The notes under the pieces: model-generated
Databases searched by the model: none
Told to the model about the DNA's origin: nothing
What the model saw: the letters and a program-made list of their open reading frames with translations, nothing else
Shown: positions 34,582 through 42,910 of the stretch, in pieces
Layout: each line of letters opens with the position of its first letter
Numbering within the stretch: position 1 is the stretch's first letter
Translations under genes and position numbers: made by a program
Origin: Kribbella sp. VKM Ac-2568
Lineage (GTDB): Bacteria; Actinomycetota; Actinomycetes; Propionibacteriales; Kribbellaceae
DNA length: 64,000 nt
Direction: 5' to 3'
NCBI RefSeq assembly: GCF_004345365.1
Contig: NZ_SLVF01000014.1
Coordinates: 186,001-250,000 of the forward strand

Positions 34582-35396
34582 CGCCGATCCTCCAGCTTCG
34601 GATCGAAGCGATCCCGCAATCCATCGCCCAGCAAGTTGAAGCCCAGCACAGCCAGAGCAATCGCAAGGCCTGGGAACACAGCCAGCCGCGGCGCACTGAA
34701 GAGGAACTCCTGACTCTCCTGCAGCATCCGCCCCCACGAAGGCGTCGGCGGCGGAGTCCCATACCCAAGAAACGACAGCGCAGCCTCAGCCAGTACTGCG
34801 ATCGCAAACGACACGGAAGCCTGCACGGTGATCAAGCTGGCCACATTCGGCAGCACATGCCGCACCGCGATGGGAAACGGCTGCCGCCCGGCCGCCCGCG
34901 CTGCCAACACATACTCCGTTCGCATCACCTGCAACGCACCACTACGAATCACCCGCGCGAAGCTCGGAATCGAAGCGATGCCGATGGCAATCATCGCCGT
35001 CAACGTGCTCGCCCCGAAGACTGCTCCGAACATGATTGCCAACAGCAACGCGGGAAATGCCAGCAGCAGATCGTTGCTCCGCATGATCACCTCGCTGGAC
35101 CACCTCCGCGACATCGCCGCGAGGATCCCCAGCGGTACGCCGATCACTGCCGCCACCCCGACCGCCACGATGCCGACGAACAACGTCGTCCGCGACCCGA
35201 CCATGATCTGGCTCAGCACGTCCCGCCCGAACTTGTCGGTCCCGAACCAGTGAGACCACGACGGCTTGAGAAGACGACTGGCCGGATCCACGAGCGTCGC
35301 GTCGTACGGGGTCCAGACGAACGACACCAGAGCGGTGACCACGATCAACAGGACGATCACTCCGCCGGCCACAAGGCTCGGGTTCAGCCTCCTCAT
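34578..35396 (-). CDS. ABC transporter permease (DppC-like)
   Basis: 272 residues from ATG 35396. About six membrane segments; the N-terminal GTDKFGRDVLSQIMVGSR and the coupling-helix segment EYVLAARAAGRQPFPIAVRH are typical of DppC. ATGA overlap on both sides with the flanking transporter genes. Confidence 0.93.
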   Translation of the reverse strand: MRRLNPSLVAGGVIVLLIVVTALVSFVWTPYDATLVDPASRLLKPSWSHWFGTDKFGRDVLSQIMVGSRTTLFVGIVAVGVAAVIGVPLGILAAMSRRWSSEVIMRSNDLLLAFPALLLAIMFGAVFGASTLTAMIAIGIASIPSFARVIRSGALQVMRTEYVLAARAAGRQPFPIAVRHVLPNVASLITVQASVSFAIAVLAEAALSFLGYGTPPPTPSWGRMLQESQEFLFSAPRLAVFPGLAIALAVLGFNLLGDGLRDRFDPKLEDRR

Positions 35397-36343
35397 CGCG
35401 AACTCACCCGCAACCGGGGATCCAGCGCGACGTACAGCAGATCGACGAAGAAGTTGACGACCAGGACCGCGACCACCAGCACCATCACGACGTCTTGCAC
35501 CAGTAGGAGATCCCGGTTCGAGACAGCGTCCAGCAGCAGGCTGCCGAGCCCCGGGATGACGAAGACCCGCTCGACCACAACGGCGCCGATCAACAGCGTC
35601 GCGAGCTGCAGTCCGAGCACGGTCACCACCGGCACCGCCGCGTTGCGCAGACCGTGCCGCCACAGAGCAGGAAACGGCCGCAATCCCTTCGCTCGCGCGG
35701 TTCGCAAGTAGTCCTCGCGCAGCACTTCGAGCACAGCACTGCGGACGTACCGAGTCAGTACCGCGCCCTGCACCAGGCCGAGCGCCAACGCCGGAAGGAT
35801 CAACTGCTGCAAGAACATCCCGGGATCCTCAGCCGGTGGAGTCCATCCGTTCGCGGGCAACCAGCCCAGCTTCACGGCGAACAGCGTGATCAGCAGGATG
35901 CCCGCCAGAAACGCAGGCACGGCCACACCGACCTGAGACAGCGCGGACAACGCCAGCCCGGAGACGTGCCGATGCCGCGCAGCCATCACCGTGCCGGCCG
36001 GAACCGCGATCACCAGCGCGATGATCATGCCCGCCACCACCAGCCAGAGCGTCACCTGGAACCGGTCGATGATCTGGGGCCCGATAGCAGCCTTCGACAC
36101 GTACGAGATCCCGAAGTCGCCCCGCAGCAGTCCGCCCAGCCAGTCGAGGTACTGCGTGGGCAGCGGCCGGTCCAACCCGAACTGCTCGCGAAGCTGCGCG
36201 ACGGCCTCCTCGGACGCGTTCACGCCGAGCGCGACCCGGGCTGGATCACCCGGGAGCACCGCCATGAACGCGAACACCAGCACCGAGCTGACCACAAGGC
36301 TGACCAGGAGCACCGCGGTGCGCTCGATCAGGCGGATGATCAT
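35393..36343 (-). CDS. ABC transporter permease (DppB-like)
   Basis: 316 residues with about six membrane segments. Family features include FMAVLPGDPARVALG, LREQFGLDRPLPTQYLDWL and the coupling loop DYLRTARAKGL. It precedes the DppC-like gene with a 4-base overlap and lies 21 bp after the binding-protein gene. Confidence 0.93.
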   Translation of the reverse strand: MIIRLIERTAVLLVSLVVSSVLVFAFMAVLPGDPARVALGVNASEEAVAQLREQFGLDRPLPTQYLDWLGGLLRGDFGISYVSKAAIGPQIIDRFQVTLWLVVAGMIIALVIAVPAGTVMAARHRHVSGLALSALSQVGVAVPAFLAGILLITLFAVKLGWLPANGWTPPAEDPGMFLQQLILPALALGLVQGAVLTRYVRSAVLEVLREDYLRTARAKGLRPFPALWRHGLRNAAVPVVTVLGLQLATLLIGAVVVERVFVIPGLGSLLLDAVSNRDLLLVQDVVMVLVVAVLVVNFFVDLLYVALDPRLRVSSR

Positions 36344-36364
36344 CGGGTCCTCTCGGTGGGCAGG

Positions 36365-37876
36365 TCAGGAACGCGCGAGGTGGGACAGGTCGAAGGACTC
36401 TGTGATGGCGTTCTGCGGCAGGCCGGTGATGTTCTTCTCCGCGACCATCAGGTTCGGCAGTAGGAAGAGCCAGTCGCCGGCCGCCTGCTCGGACACCCGC
36501 CTCGCGGCCTTCTTCATGTCCGCGACCTGGGTGGCCTCGTCGCCCGCGTCCGCCGAGGCGAGCAGCGCCTGCAGCGTGGGGTCGTCGTACCGGGTGTAGT
36601 ACTTCGCGTTGAAGACGGCGCCGAGGTCGCGGGGTTCGACGTGCGCGATGATCGACATGTCGTAGTCGGCGTTCTTGAACACGGTGGTCAGCCACGCGGC
36701 CGGGAACTCCAGCTGGTCGATGGTCACCTTCAGCCCGGCCTGCTCCAGCTGACTCTTGACCACCTGACCGCAAGAGGTTGCGTAGGGCAACGTCGGCAGC
36801 CGGAGCCGGAGCGAGGCGCCGGTGGCACCCGCTGCCTGCAGCAACGACTTCGCCTTCGCCAGGTCGTACGGCGCGACGCTGGTCAGGTCCTCGTACCACG
36901 GGTCCGTCGGCGGCACCATCGAACCGATCAGCTTGCCGCGACCGGCGAAACACGTGTCCAGCAAGGCCTTGTGGTCGATGGCCTGCCGGATCGCCTGGCG
37001 GACCCGGACATCCTTGAAGACCGGGCGCGAGTTGTTGAACGACAGGAGAACCTCGCCGTTCGTGGTGCCCTCGATCACCTGGTACTTGTCGTTGCTGGTG
37101 AATTGGCTGAGGGCCTCCGGCGCCTGCACCGTGCCGACCACGTTGATCGTGCCGGTCAGCAGCGCGTTGTTCAGCGCGGTCGGGTCCTTGAAGTATTTCA
37201 GCGTGACCTGGTTGAAGAACGGCTTCGTCCCCCAGTAGGTGTCGCTGCGCTGCAGCACGATCGAGTCGCCGCGCTTCCACGAGCCCAGCTTGTACGGGCC
37301 GGTGCCGACCGGGTCTGTGGCGAGCTTGTCGACGCCGGTCTGGGAGAACATCGCGCCGATCCGGGTGGTCATCCGGAACAGCCAGTCGTTGCTCGGCTTG
37401 GCAAGCGTCACCGTGAGCTTGGTGGGCGAGTCGGCCTTCGCGTTCTGGACGACGTCCATCGCAGCCTTCAGCGAGGTCGTCCACTTGGTCTTCACCTGGT
37501 TGATGCTGAAGACCGCGTCGGCTGCGGTGAACGCGGCGCCGTTGGTGAACTTCGCGTTGTCGACCAGGGTGAAGGTGTAGGTCTTGCGGTCCGGCGAGAC
37601 GGTCCACGACTTCGCCAGGTCCGGCACGATCTTGCCGGTCTCGTCCTGCTTGACGAGTCCGTTGTAGACGTTGCCGAGCAGCGCCTGCGGGATCGCGGCA
37701 CCGTCCGTGGTGGTGAAGTCGAGGCTGGCCGGCTCGGCGACCAGGCCGATCGAGAGCGACTGGTCGGCGCCCGGGGACGAGCCCGACGACGTACTCGAGC
37801 CGGCCGAGCAGGCCGTGACGACCAGGAGTCCGGCGGTTGCGAGCAGTGCGACCGCTCGGGTGGGATACGACTTCAC
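36365..37876 (-). CDS. Extracellular solute-binding lipoprotein, family 5
   Basis: 503 residues from GTG 37876, preceded by AGAGGAG. Signal sequence VALLATAGLLVVTACSAG gives a lipobox with Cys. The mature protein has the SBP_bac_5 pattern: IGLVAEPASLDF, GNVYNGLVK, KLTVTLAKPSNDW and GTGPYKLGSWKRGD. It would hang on the outside of the membrane and deliver oligopeptides, amides or similar compounds to the permeases. It heads the eight-gene leftward unit. Confidence 0.94.
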   Translation of the reverse strand: MKSYPTRAVALLATAGLLVVTACSAGSSTSSGSSPGADQSLSIGLVAEPASLDFTTTDGAAIPQALLGNVYNGLVKQDETGKIVPDLAKSWTVSPDRKTYTFTLVDNAKFTNGAAFTAADAVFSINQVKTKWTTSLKAAMDVVQNAKADSPTKLTVTLAKPSNDWLFRMTTRIGAMFSQTGVDKLATDPVGTGPYKLGSWKRGDSIVLQRSDTYWGTKPFFNQVTLKYFKDPTALNNALLTGTINVVGTVQAPEALSQFTSNDKYQVIEGTTNGEVLLSFNNSRPVFKDVRVRQAIRQAIDHKALLDTCFAGRGKLIGSMVPPTDPWYEDLTSVAPYDLAKAKSLLQAAGATGASLRLRLPTLPYATSCGQVVKSQLEQAGLKVTIDQLEFPAAWLTTVFKNADYDMSIIAHVEPRDLGAVFNAKYYTRYDDPTLQALLASADAGDEATQVADMKKAARRVSEQAAGDWLFLLPNLMVAEKNITGLPQNAITESFDLSHLARS

Positions 37877-37981
37877 GCGAACTCCTCTGGTGCCGCCGGC
37901 TGTTGCCCTCATTCGCCGCATTTTGCCTGTCCATCGGTGCGGCCACGCCACCGGATCGCCGATGACCGTGCCAGAGTTCAG

Positions 37982-37994
37982 CTGGTCAGACCAG
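37982..37994. promoter_or_regulatory. Probable FCD-GntR operator, TGGT-N3-ACCA
   Basis: CTGGT CAG ACCAG is an inverted repeat that matches the known TGGT-N3-ACCA consensus of PdhR/FadR-like regulators. It lies between the binding-protein gene and the gntR gene, about 105 bp from the former and 69 bp from the latter. Two direct copies of ACTAGGT follow at 37998 and 38016. The regulator at 38063 is the obvious ligand. Confidence 0.65.
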
Positions 37995-38062
37995 TGGACT
38001 AGGTCTCAATAGGCCACTAGGTTTGTCGCTACCGAACGGACTGTCAAGCGATGGGGGCCGAG

Positions 38063-38821
38063 ATGGCGAAGGGACTGCGGTTCCAGCCGGTGCAGCCCGT
38101 CCGCGCCTACCAGCGGATCGTCGAGCAGATCGAGGAAGCGCTCGTCCGCGGTGACCTCGCCCCTGGCCAACGGCTCCCCAGTGAGCGGGAGCTCGTCACC
38201 CAGTTCGCGGTCAGCCGGTCGACCGTGCGCGAGGCGCTCCGGGTACTGGAGAGCAACGGTGTCGTCCGTTCCCGGCCGGGCGATCCGAACGGCCCGGAGA
38301 TACTGCCGTTCTCCGCCGGCCCACTGCGCAAGCAGATGACCCGGCTGGCGCGCGTGGACGAGCTGACCCTGAGCGAGCTGATCGCGTTCCGGATGATCAT
38401 GGACGGCGCGGCGATCCAGCTCGCGTCGCGGTTGCGTACGCCGGAGCAACTGGTCGAGATGGAGCAGACCCTGGTCGCGATGCGCGAGGCGATCGAGGAG
38501 GACTTCGACGCGTTCAGCGAGGCGGACGTGGCGTTCCACGACGCCGTCGCCCGGGTCAGTCGCAACTCGCTGATCCAGACCTGCAACGAGGTGGTGCGCG
38601 GCGTCGTACTGGGGTTGATCGCGGACAAGGTCACGCACGCCGCGAACAGCCGCGCGCTGATGCTCGAGTCACTGCAGCACCATGCCGAGGTGGTCGAGGC
38701 GATCCGCGCCGGCGACGGTCACGCCGCCGCCCGGATCGCCCGCCAGAACCTCTACGACTACTACGCCAGCTACGTCCCGGCCCCGGAACGAGAACCCCTC
38801 CGAGCCCTGATCGACGACTAG
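38063..38821 (+). CDS. GntR-family regulator, FCD subfamily
   Basis: 252 residues from ATG 38063 (GGGGGCCGAG upstream; ATG 38051 is also open). N-terminal winged helix GDLAPGQRLPSERELVTQF, SRSTVREALRVLESNG; C-terminal FCD helices with metal or ligand residues in EADVAFHDAVARVS and HHAEVVEAIRAGD. It faces the catabolic unit and very probably represses it until the substrate or a product binds. Confidence 0.93.
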   Translation: MAKGLRFQPVQPVRAYQRIVEQIEEALVRGDLAPGQRLPSERELVTQFAVSRSTVREALRVLESNGVVRSRPGDPNGPEILPFSAGPLRKQMTRLARVDELTLSELIAFRMIMDGAAIQLASRLRTPEQLVEMEQTLVAMREAIEEDFDAFSEADVAFHDAVARVSRNSLIQTCNEVVRGVVLGLIADKVTHAANSRALMLESLQHHAEVVEAIRAGDGHAAARIARQNLYDYYASYVPAPEREPLRALIDD

Positions 38822-38907
38822 CCGCCCGGCGGCTGGTAACCACGGCCGCACCGGCCGCTCGTACCCCGGCCGCGGGCCCGGCTGTTTCGCGACGGCCACT
38901 GTCGGGT

Positions 38908-38939
38908 TGTTCGACCGCTGGCGGCTTACTAGGTGCCAG
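38908..38939. repeat. 32-bp direct repeat, left copy
   Basis: TGTTCGACCGCTGGCGGCTT followed by ACTAGGTGCCAG. The right copy at 39989-40020 differs at one position (A for T). This copy contains the stop codon of the AbiEi-like gene. Confidence 0.85.
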
Positions 38940-39921
38940 TCGCCACATACCCCGCCACTGGACCTCGACGGTGCAACGATCGCGCGATGGCACGCCGGAT
39001 TCGGGCGACCAGCTCGACGGGCTGTGCGAGGTCTGCCCAAACAGCTCGCACCACCTCATAGCCGAGGTCTCGGAGCTCGTCCTCGCGAGCCTTTTCGGCG
39101 ATCAGCACCTCGGCGCCGACGCCGGCGTACTTGAGCGCACCATCGAACTCGACGATCACTCCCCAATGTTCGAGCAAGAAGTCGACTCTCGCCACCAGCC
39201 TTCCGCCGACGTCCCGGATCTCGGCTTGCAGCACAGGCGCGGGCAGGCCGAGATCCGCCAGCAGAACGCGCAGGCGCGACTCGCCGACCGACTCCGATCG
39301 CGCGTCGCCGAACGACGCCGCCCGCTGTGCCGTCCCGATGCCGGTCCGGCCGGCGAATAGACCCAGCGCATCGGCGAACTGCTCCGCAGTAGCGATCCCC
39401 TGCCGCAGCGCCGCATCGACCACAGACACAGCCACCGGGTACTGCGTGCCGCGGATCGTCTCGACCACCGACCGTGCTCCAGGCGTCAACCGCACCCGAT
39501 CGACCTCGACCGAGTCCGGGACCGGCGGACGAGCCGCATGCTGGCAAACCGATCCGTTCGATCTACCGAAGCCGTCCACCCTGGTGAGATGAACCCGACT
39601 CAGGTCGAGGTCCGACACCTCGACGCCATGCAGCAGCAAGGCCGACTGATGGCTGACGATCGCGCGGCCGCCGAGCCGGTGATAGATCGCTCTAGCCGTC
39701 ATCCGGTGCTGCCAGATCGCCTTGTCCCAGTCAGCCCGAGAGTCGTCGTCAGGTCCAGGTATCGCGTAGGCACCACGGCAGAGTCGCAGCCAACGGCCGT
39801 CCCTCACTCGCGCGTGGACCTCGTCATCGGTGTATCCAGCCGCAAGCGCGTCCTGCCGATCGAACCAGCCGCCTCGCTTCGCTGCCGTCGCAGCCAGTTT
39901 CATGTTCATGCCAGAGAACAT
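38929..39921 (-). CDS. AbiEi-like winged helix with Vsr/DUF559-type endonuclease-fold domain
   Basis: About 330 residues; in-frame ATGs at 39921, 39909 and 39903 cannot be separated by ribosome site. N-terminus: RGGWFDRQDALAAGYTDDEV...GRWLRLCRGAYA, the helix-turn-helix seen in AbiEi antitoxin-type proteins, then IVSHQSALLLHG. C-terminus: VARVDFLLEHWGVIVEFDG and EKAREDELRDLGYEVVR, a PD-(D/E)XK arrangement like Vsr/DUF559. Such proteins are common in actinobacteria and their role is not settled. It is bracketed by 32-bp direct repeats. No AbiEii-type toxin is beside it. Confidence 0.8.
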   Translation of the reverse strand: MFSGMNMKLAATAAKRGGWFDRQDALAAGYTDDEVHARVRDGRWLRLCRGAYAIPGPDDDSRADWDKAIWQHRMTARAIYHRLGGRAIVSHQSALLLHGVEVSDLDLSRVHLTRVDGFGRSNGSVCQHAARPPVPDSVEVDRVRLTPGARSVVETIRGTQYPVAVSVVDAALRQGIATAEQFADALGLFAGRTGIGTAQRAASFGDARSESVGESRLRVLLADLGLPAPVLQAEIRDVGGRLVARVDFLLEHWGVIVEFDGALKYAGVGAEVLIAEKAREDELRDLGYEVVRAVWADLAQPVELVARIRRAIARSLHRRGPVAGYVATGT

Positions 39922-39988
39922 GCCGAGCCCGGAGCAGCCCGTGTCTGTGATTTGCCGGCTTGTGGACGGCGCGGTACCGATCACTGTC

Positions 39989-40020
39989 TGTTCGACCGCT
40001 GGCGGCTTACAAGGTGCCAG
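39989..40020. repeat. 32-bp direct repeat, right copy
   Basis: Matches 31 of 32 positions with the copy at 38908, 1081 bp away, on the same strand. A short CACTGTC also precedes both copies. It lies just upstream of the AbiEi-like gene. Confidence 0.85.
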
Positions 40021-40043
40021 CGGTCGGACAAACCGTCATCGGG

Positions 40044-40544
40044 TCAGGTTTCGTGCTCCACGACGCGGACTCGGGGGACCTTGAGTTCGCGTTTGGCGCG
40101 GTGGGCCCAGTCGGAGCAGACGAAGCTCGCGGCGGTCTCGGGCCACGCGACCACGACGACCTCCTGGCTCTTCGTTCTGTTCACCAGGGTCTTCAGGGCC
40201 AGCAGGATCTCGCCGTGGGTGATCGAGACGTTGACCCGGCAGTCGTTCAGGCCGCGCAACCGGCGCGAGCTGTGCTCGATCACCGAGGCCAGGTCGGTGT
40301 CCGGATCCGCCAGCGCCGTCGCGGTCGACGCAGCCGCCGCGCGAGAGACCGAGGACATGCCCGCGACATCCGCGAAGCTCGACCCGAGCAGCGCCAGTGG
40401 TCCGCCGATTCCCTCGGTCGGATGACTGGAGACGAGCAGGTGGTAGTCCACCAGATCTTCCCGCCTTGCGTGCAGGGCGGCCACGCGTCGTGCGTCGCCC
40501 TCGCTCATCTCCCGCTCGATGAGCACCACCACGTCGTACGTCAT
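40044..40544 (-). CDS. Conserved hypothetical protein
   Basis: 166 residues from ATG 40544 with AAGGGAG upstream. Alternating beta strands and helices (YDVVVLIEREMSEGDARRVAA, DYHLLVSSHP, QEVVVVAWPET) suggest a Rossmann- or USP-like fold, but without a nucleotide motif. Similar actinobacterial proteins are sometimes labelled indole-3-glycerol phosphate synthase, which this sequence does not support. Function unknown. Confidence 0.75.
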   Translation of the reverse strand: MTYDVVVLIEREMSEGDARRVAALHARREDLVDYHLLVSSHPTEGIGGPLALLGSSFADVAGMSSVSRAAAASTATALADPDTDLASVIEHSSRRLRGLNDCRVNVSITHGEILLALKTLVNRTKSQEVVVVAWPETAASFVCSDWAHRAKRELKVPRVRVVEHET

Positions 40545-40648
40545 TCGTGGCTCCCTTCGCCGACCCTTCCTTTGTAACCCCAAAGGGCCGGCGAATCCCG
40601 TCAAAGCCCCGGCAACTTCATCGAATTGTCAAACTCCCTGCCTCGGAC

Positions 40649-42346
40649 TCACTGCATCAGGTCCGGGATCTCGTGGGCGAGGAGCCGACCACGGTCACCG
40701 GCGGCCAGCGCCTGGACGCGACCGGTGGCCCGCCGCGCGTCAGCCTTGCCTGCCGATTCTGTACCGGTCGCAGCCAGCGGTACTGCGGACTGCGGGTCCG
40801 CGGGGCGGCGATGATGCCAGTCGGTCAGCGCCTGGTACGCCGCGGCGACGGCGAGCAGGCGATCCTCCCCGAAGGGCTTCCCGCCGAGAATCGTCCCGAT
40901 CGGCACACCCTTGGCGGTGAAACCGATCGGCAGAGCGAGCTCGGGCAGACCGATCGCGTCGAACGGGTTGGGACTGGTCTGGACCACGACGTCGCACTGC
41001 TCGAACAGGTCGTCCAGAACGCGCTGCAGCAGAAGCACCTTTGCTCGCTGACCGATCAGGTATTCGTCGGCGCCGAGCAACGCGCCCTGCAGCCAACCTG
41101 TCACCGACACGCCGAATCCCCGGAGATCCGACCGCAGCATCGGCAGGAAGGGTTCGCTCCGCTCGGGCAACCTGACGTTGTTGAACGCTGCGTTGGTGAG
41201 GACGTCCCACTCGTCGGGCATCGTCACGTCGACCAACTGCAGGTCTTCCACCTCGGCGAGCTTGCTCAGTGCGGCCCGGCGCGCGGCGGCAGTCTCCGAA
41301 GTACCCGTGGTGAAGCCCGGGATCACGCCGACCCTGGTACGCCAGCGCACCCGCACCTTGCGACCCCGCAGTACGGGTGTGGCCGCGGTGATCAGGTCGG
41401 GGACGGGTGGGAGGCCCTGTGTGCGCGGGTCGTTCGGGTCCTCGCCGGCCATCGCGGTGAGCATGATCGCCGCGTCCTTGGCATCCCGGGCGAGCGGTCC
41501 TGGGTGGTCGCGCGTGTAGCTGAGCGGCACGATGCCGTAGAGGGACACGCGGCCCATCGTCGGCTTGAGGCCGGTCAGGTTCTGCGCATTGGACGGCGCG
41601 ATGATCGAGCCGCCCGTCTGCGTTCCGACGGCGGAGGTCGCCATCCGGGACGCGACCGCAGTGGCCGATCCGGACGAGGAACCGCCCGGGTCGGTGGACG
41701 GGTCCGCGGGCGTCCACGCGTTGACGGTGGTGATCCTGCCGTCCGGCGTTGTGGCCCTCGTCGTGGCCAGTGGACCCATCTGGGTCTTGCCGAGGACGAT
41801 GCCGCCCGCACCCGTCAGGCGCCGTACTGCGGTCGCGTCGAAGGGTGGCTCGAACTTCTCGAAGAGGTACGAGTTCGCCGTGGTCGGGATGCCGCGAGTG
41901 TAGTAGTTGTCCTTGATCGCGAGCGGGATGCCGTGCAGCTCGCCACCGCGGGTGCGGCCGAGCGAACGGGCGCGGGCGAGGGCCTCGTCAGCGAGGACCA
42001 GGTTGAACGCCTGGTACGTCGCGTCGAAGGCGCCGATCCGGTCGAGGTAGGCCTCCAGGAGGCGCTCAGGACGAAGCTTGCCGCTGCGGATCAGCGTGGC
42101 GGCCTCGGCGATCGTGAGTTCGGTGACGTCGGCGATCGCCTCGGGGCGGACCGGGACGTCCGGGGTGGTGGTCGATTGGAGGTTGCCCTGCGGTCCTGCG
42201 TACGCGACGGCGGGCAGGGCGACCGTGCCGACCGTCGCGGCTGCGGCGAGGGCGCCGACGCGATGGATGAAGGAACGACGGTCGACTCGGGTGTCCATCG
42301 GCTCGTCGGCCGTGGTGACGACCACGTGGTTCAGCGGGGCGGTCAC
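40649..42346 (-). CDS. Tat-exported amidase
   Basis: 565 residues. A twin-arginine signal (DRRSFIHRVGALAAAATVG, AYA cleavage) is followed by an amidase-signature domain with Lys in GIPLAIKDN, cis-Ser in DPGGSSSG and Ser in TQTGGSIIAPS. GTG 42346 overlaps the upstream stop (GTGA), implying coupled translation; ATG 42298 would also keep the signal. It acts outside the membrane, folded before export, on an unknown amide. Confidence 0.92.
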   Translation of the reverse strand: MTAPLNHVVVTTADEPMDTRVDRRSFIHRVGALAAAATVGTVALPAVAYAGPQGNLQSTTTPDVPVRPEAIADVTELTIAEAATLIRSGKLRPERLLEAYLDRIGAFDATYQAFNLVLADEALARARSLGRTRGGELHGIPLAIKDNYYTRGIPTTANSYLFEKFEPPFDATAVRRLTGAGGIVLGKTQMGPLATTRATTPDGRITTVNAWTPADPSTDPGGSSSGSATAVASRMATSAVGTQTGGSIIAPSNAQNLTGLKPTMGRVSLYGIVPLSYTRDHPGPLARDAKDAAIMLTAMAGEDPNDPRTQGLPPVPDLITAATPVLRGRKVRVRWRTRVGVIPGFTTGTSETAAARRAALSKLAEVEDLQLVDVTMPDEWDVLTNAAFNNVRLPERSEPFLPMLRSDLRGFGVSVTGWLQGALLGADEYLIGQRAKVLLLQRVLDDLFEQCDVVVQTSPNPFDAIGLPELALPIGFTAKGVPIGTILGGKPFGEDRLLAVAAAYQALTDWHHRRPADPQSAVPLAATGTESAGKADARRATGRVQALAAGDRGRLLAHEIPDLMQ

Positions 42347-42642
42347 CGGGACTGCCTCATGATGTCGATGGACGGGAAGAGGGCGGGCGGGGACACCTGC
42401 TGCGCGAGGGCGGCGCGGTCACTATCCGGACCGGCGGCCGCGAACTGGTAGGCGGCAAGCGGGACGATCGTCGTACGGACGAAACTGCGGAGGCCGGCCA
42501 GCGCGGTGTCGCGCCCGGGGCTGCCGGTTTCGGGGTCGGGCTCGGTACCGGCAGGGAGTTGGTCGAGATCGATGCCGATCGCGGCAAGCCGGGCGCGAAT
42601 CATCACGTCCAGCTCGGCATCTGAGGGTGGGGTGAGGCTCAC
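42343..42642 (-). CDS. Small protein coupled to the Tat amidase
   Basis: 99 residues from GTG 42642, with GAGGAG upstream. Helical, acidic start (SLTPPSDAELDVMIRARLAA) and a middle RDTALAGLRSFVRTT; no signal peptide or membrane helix. Its stop overlaps the amidase start, so it may be a cytoplasmic partner or chaperone for the exported enzyme. No family named. Confidence 0.7.
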   Translation of the reverse strand: MSLTPPSDAELDVMIRARLAAIGIDLDQLPAGTEPDPETGSPGRDTALAGLRSFVRTTIVPLAAYQFAAAGPDSDRAALAQQVSPPALFPSIDIMRQSR

Positions 42643-42910
42643 TCGTGCTCCTCGAGGTCTGCGGCGGAAAGACTGCAGACCTGTTATGTCACGACATGTA
42701 TGTCCCCACATTTCACTGATGTCGCAGCAAAGTTAACTCCCCACCCACGCGCCGACCGACGGTGACTTCATCTCGGTCGACCGAGGCGGAGGGTCGGTGG
42801 AATCGGCAGCGAGCCCGACCCTGCGTATCGCGGCGCCTTCGAGCGCAGCCGGCGTGGCCGCGGGCGGTGTCCGGGCCAGGGGGGCGGGACCTCGGGGGCG
42901 GTGGTTCGGG

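Noticed and set aside
36246-37946. 566-codon alternative minus-strand frame over the solute-binding lipoprotein
   Set aside because: The overlapping frame has a lipobox and SBP_bac_5 motifs; this one is a frame-shifted shadow.
38820-38834. Hairpin AGCCGC-CCG-GCGGCT at the end of the GntR gene as a terminator
   Set aside because: The stem is only six pairs, overlaps the stop codon and has no T-tract; hairpins of this size are expected by chance in such GC-rich sequence.
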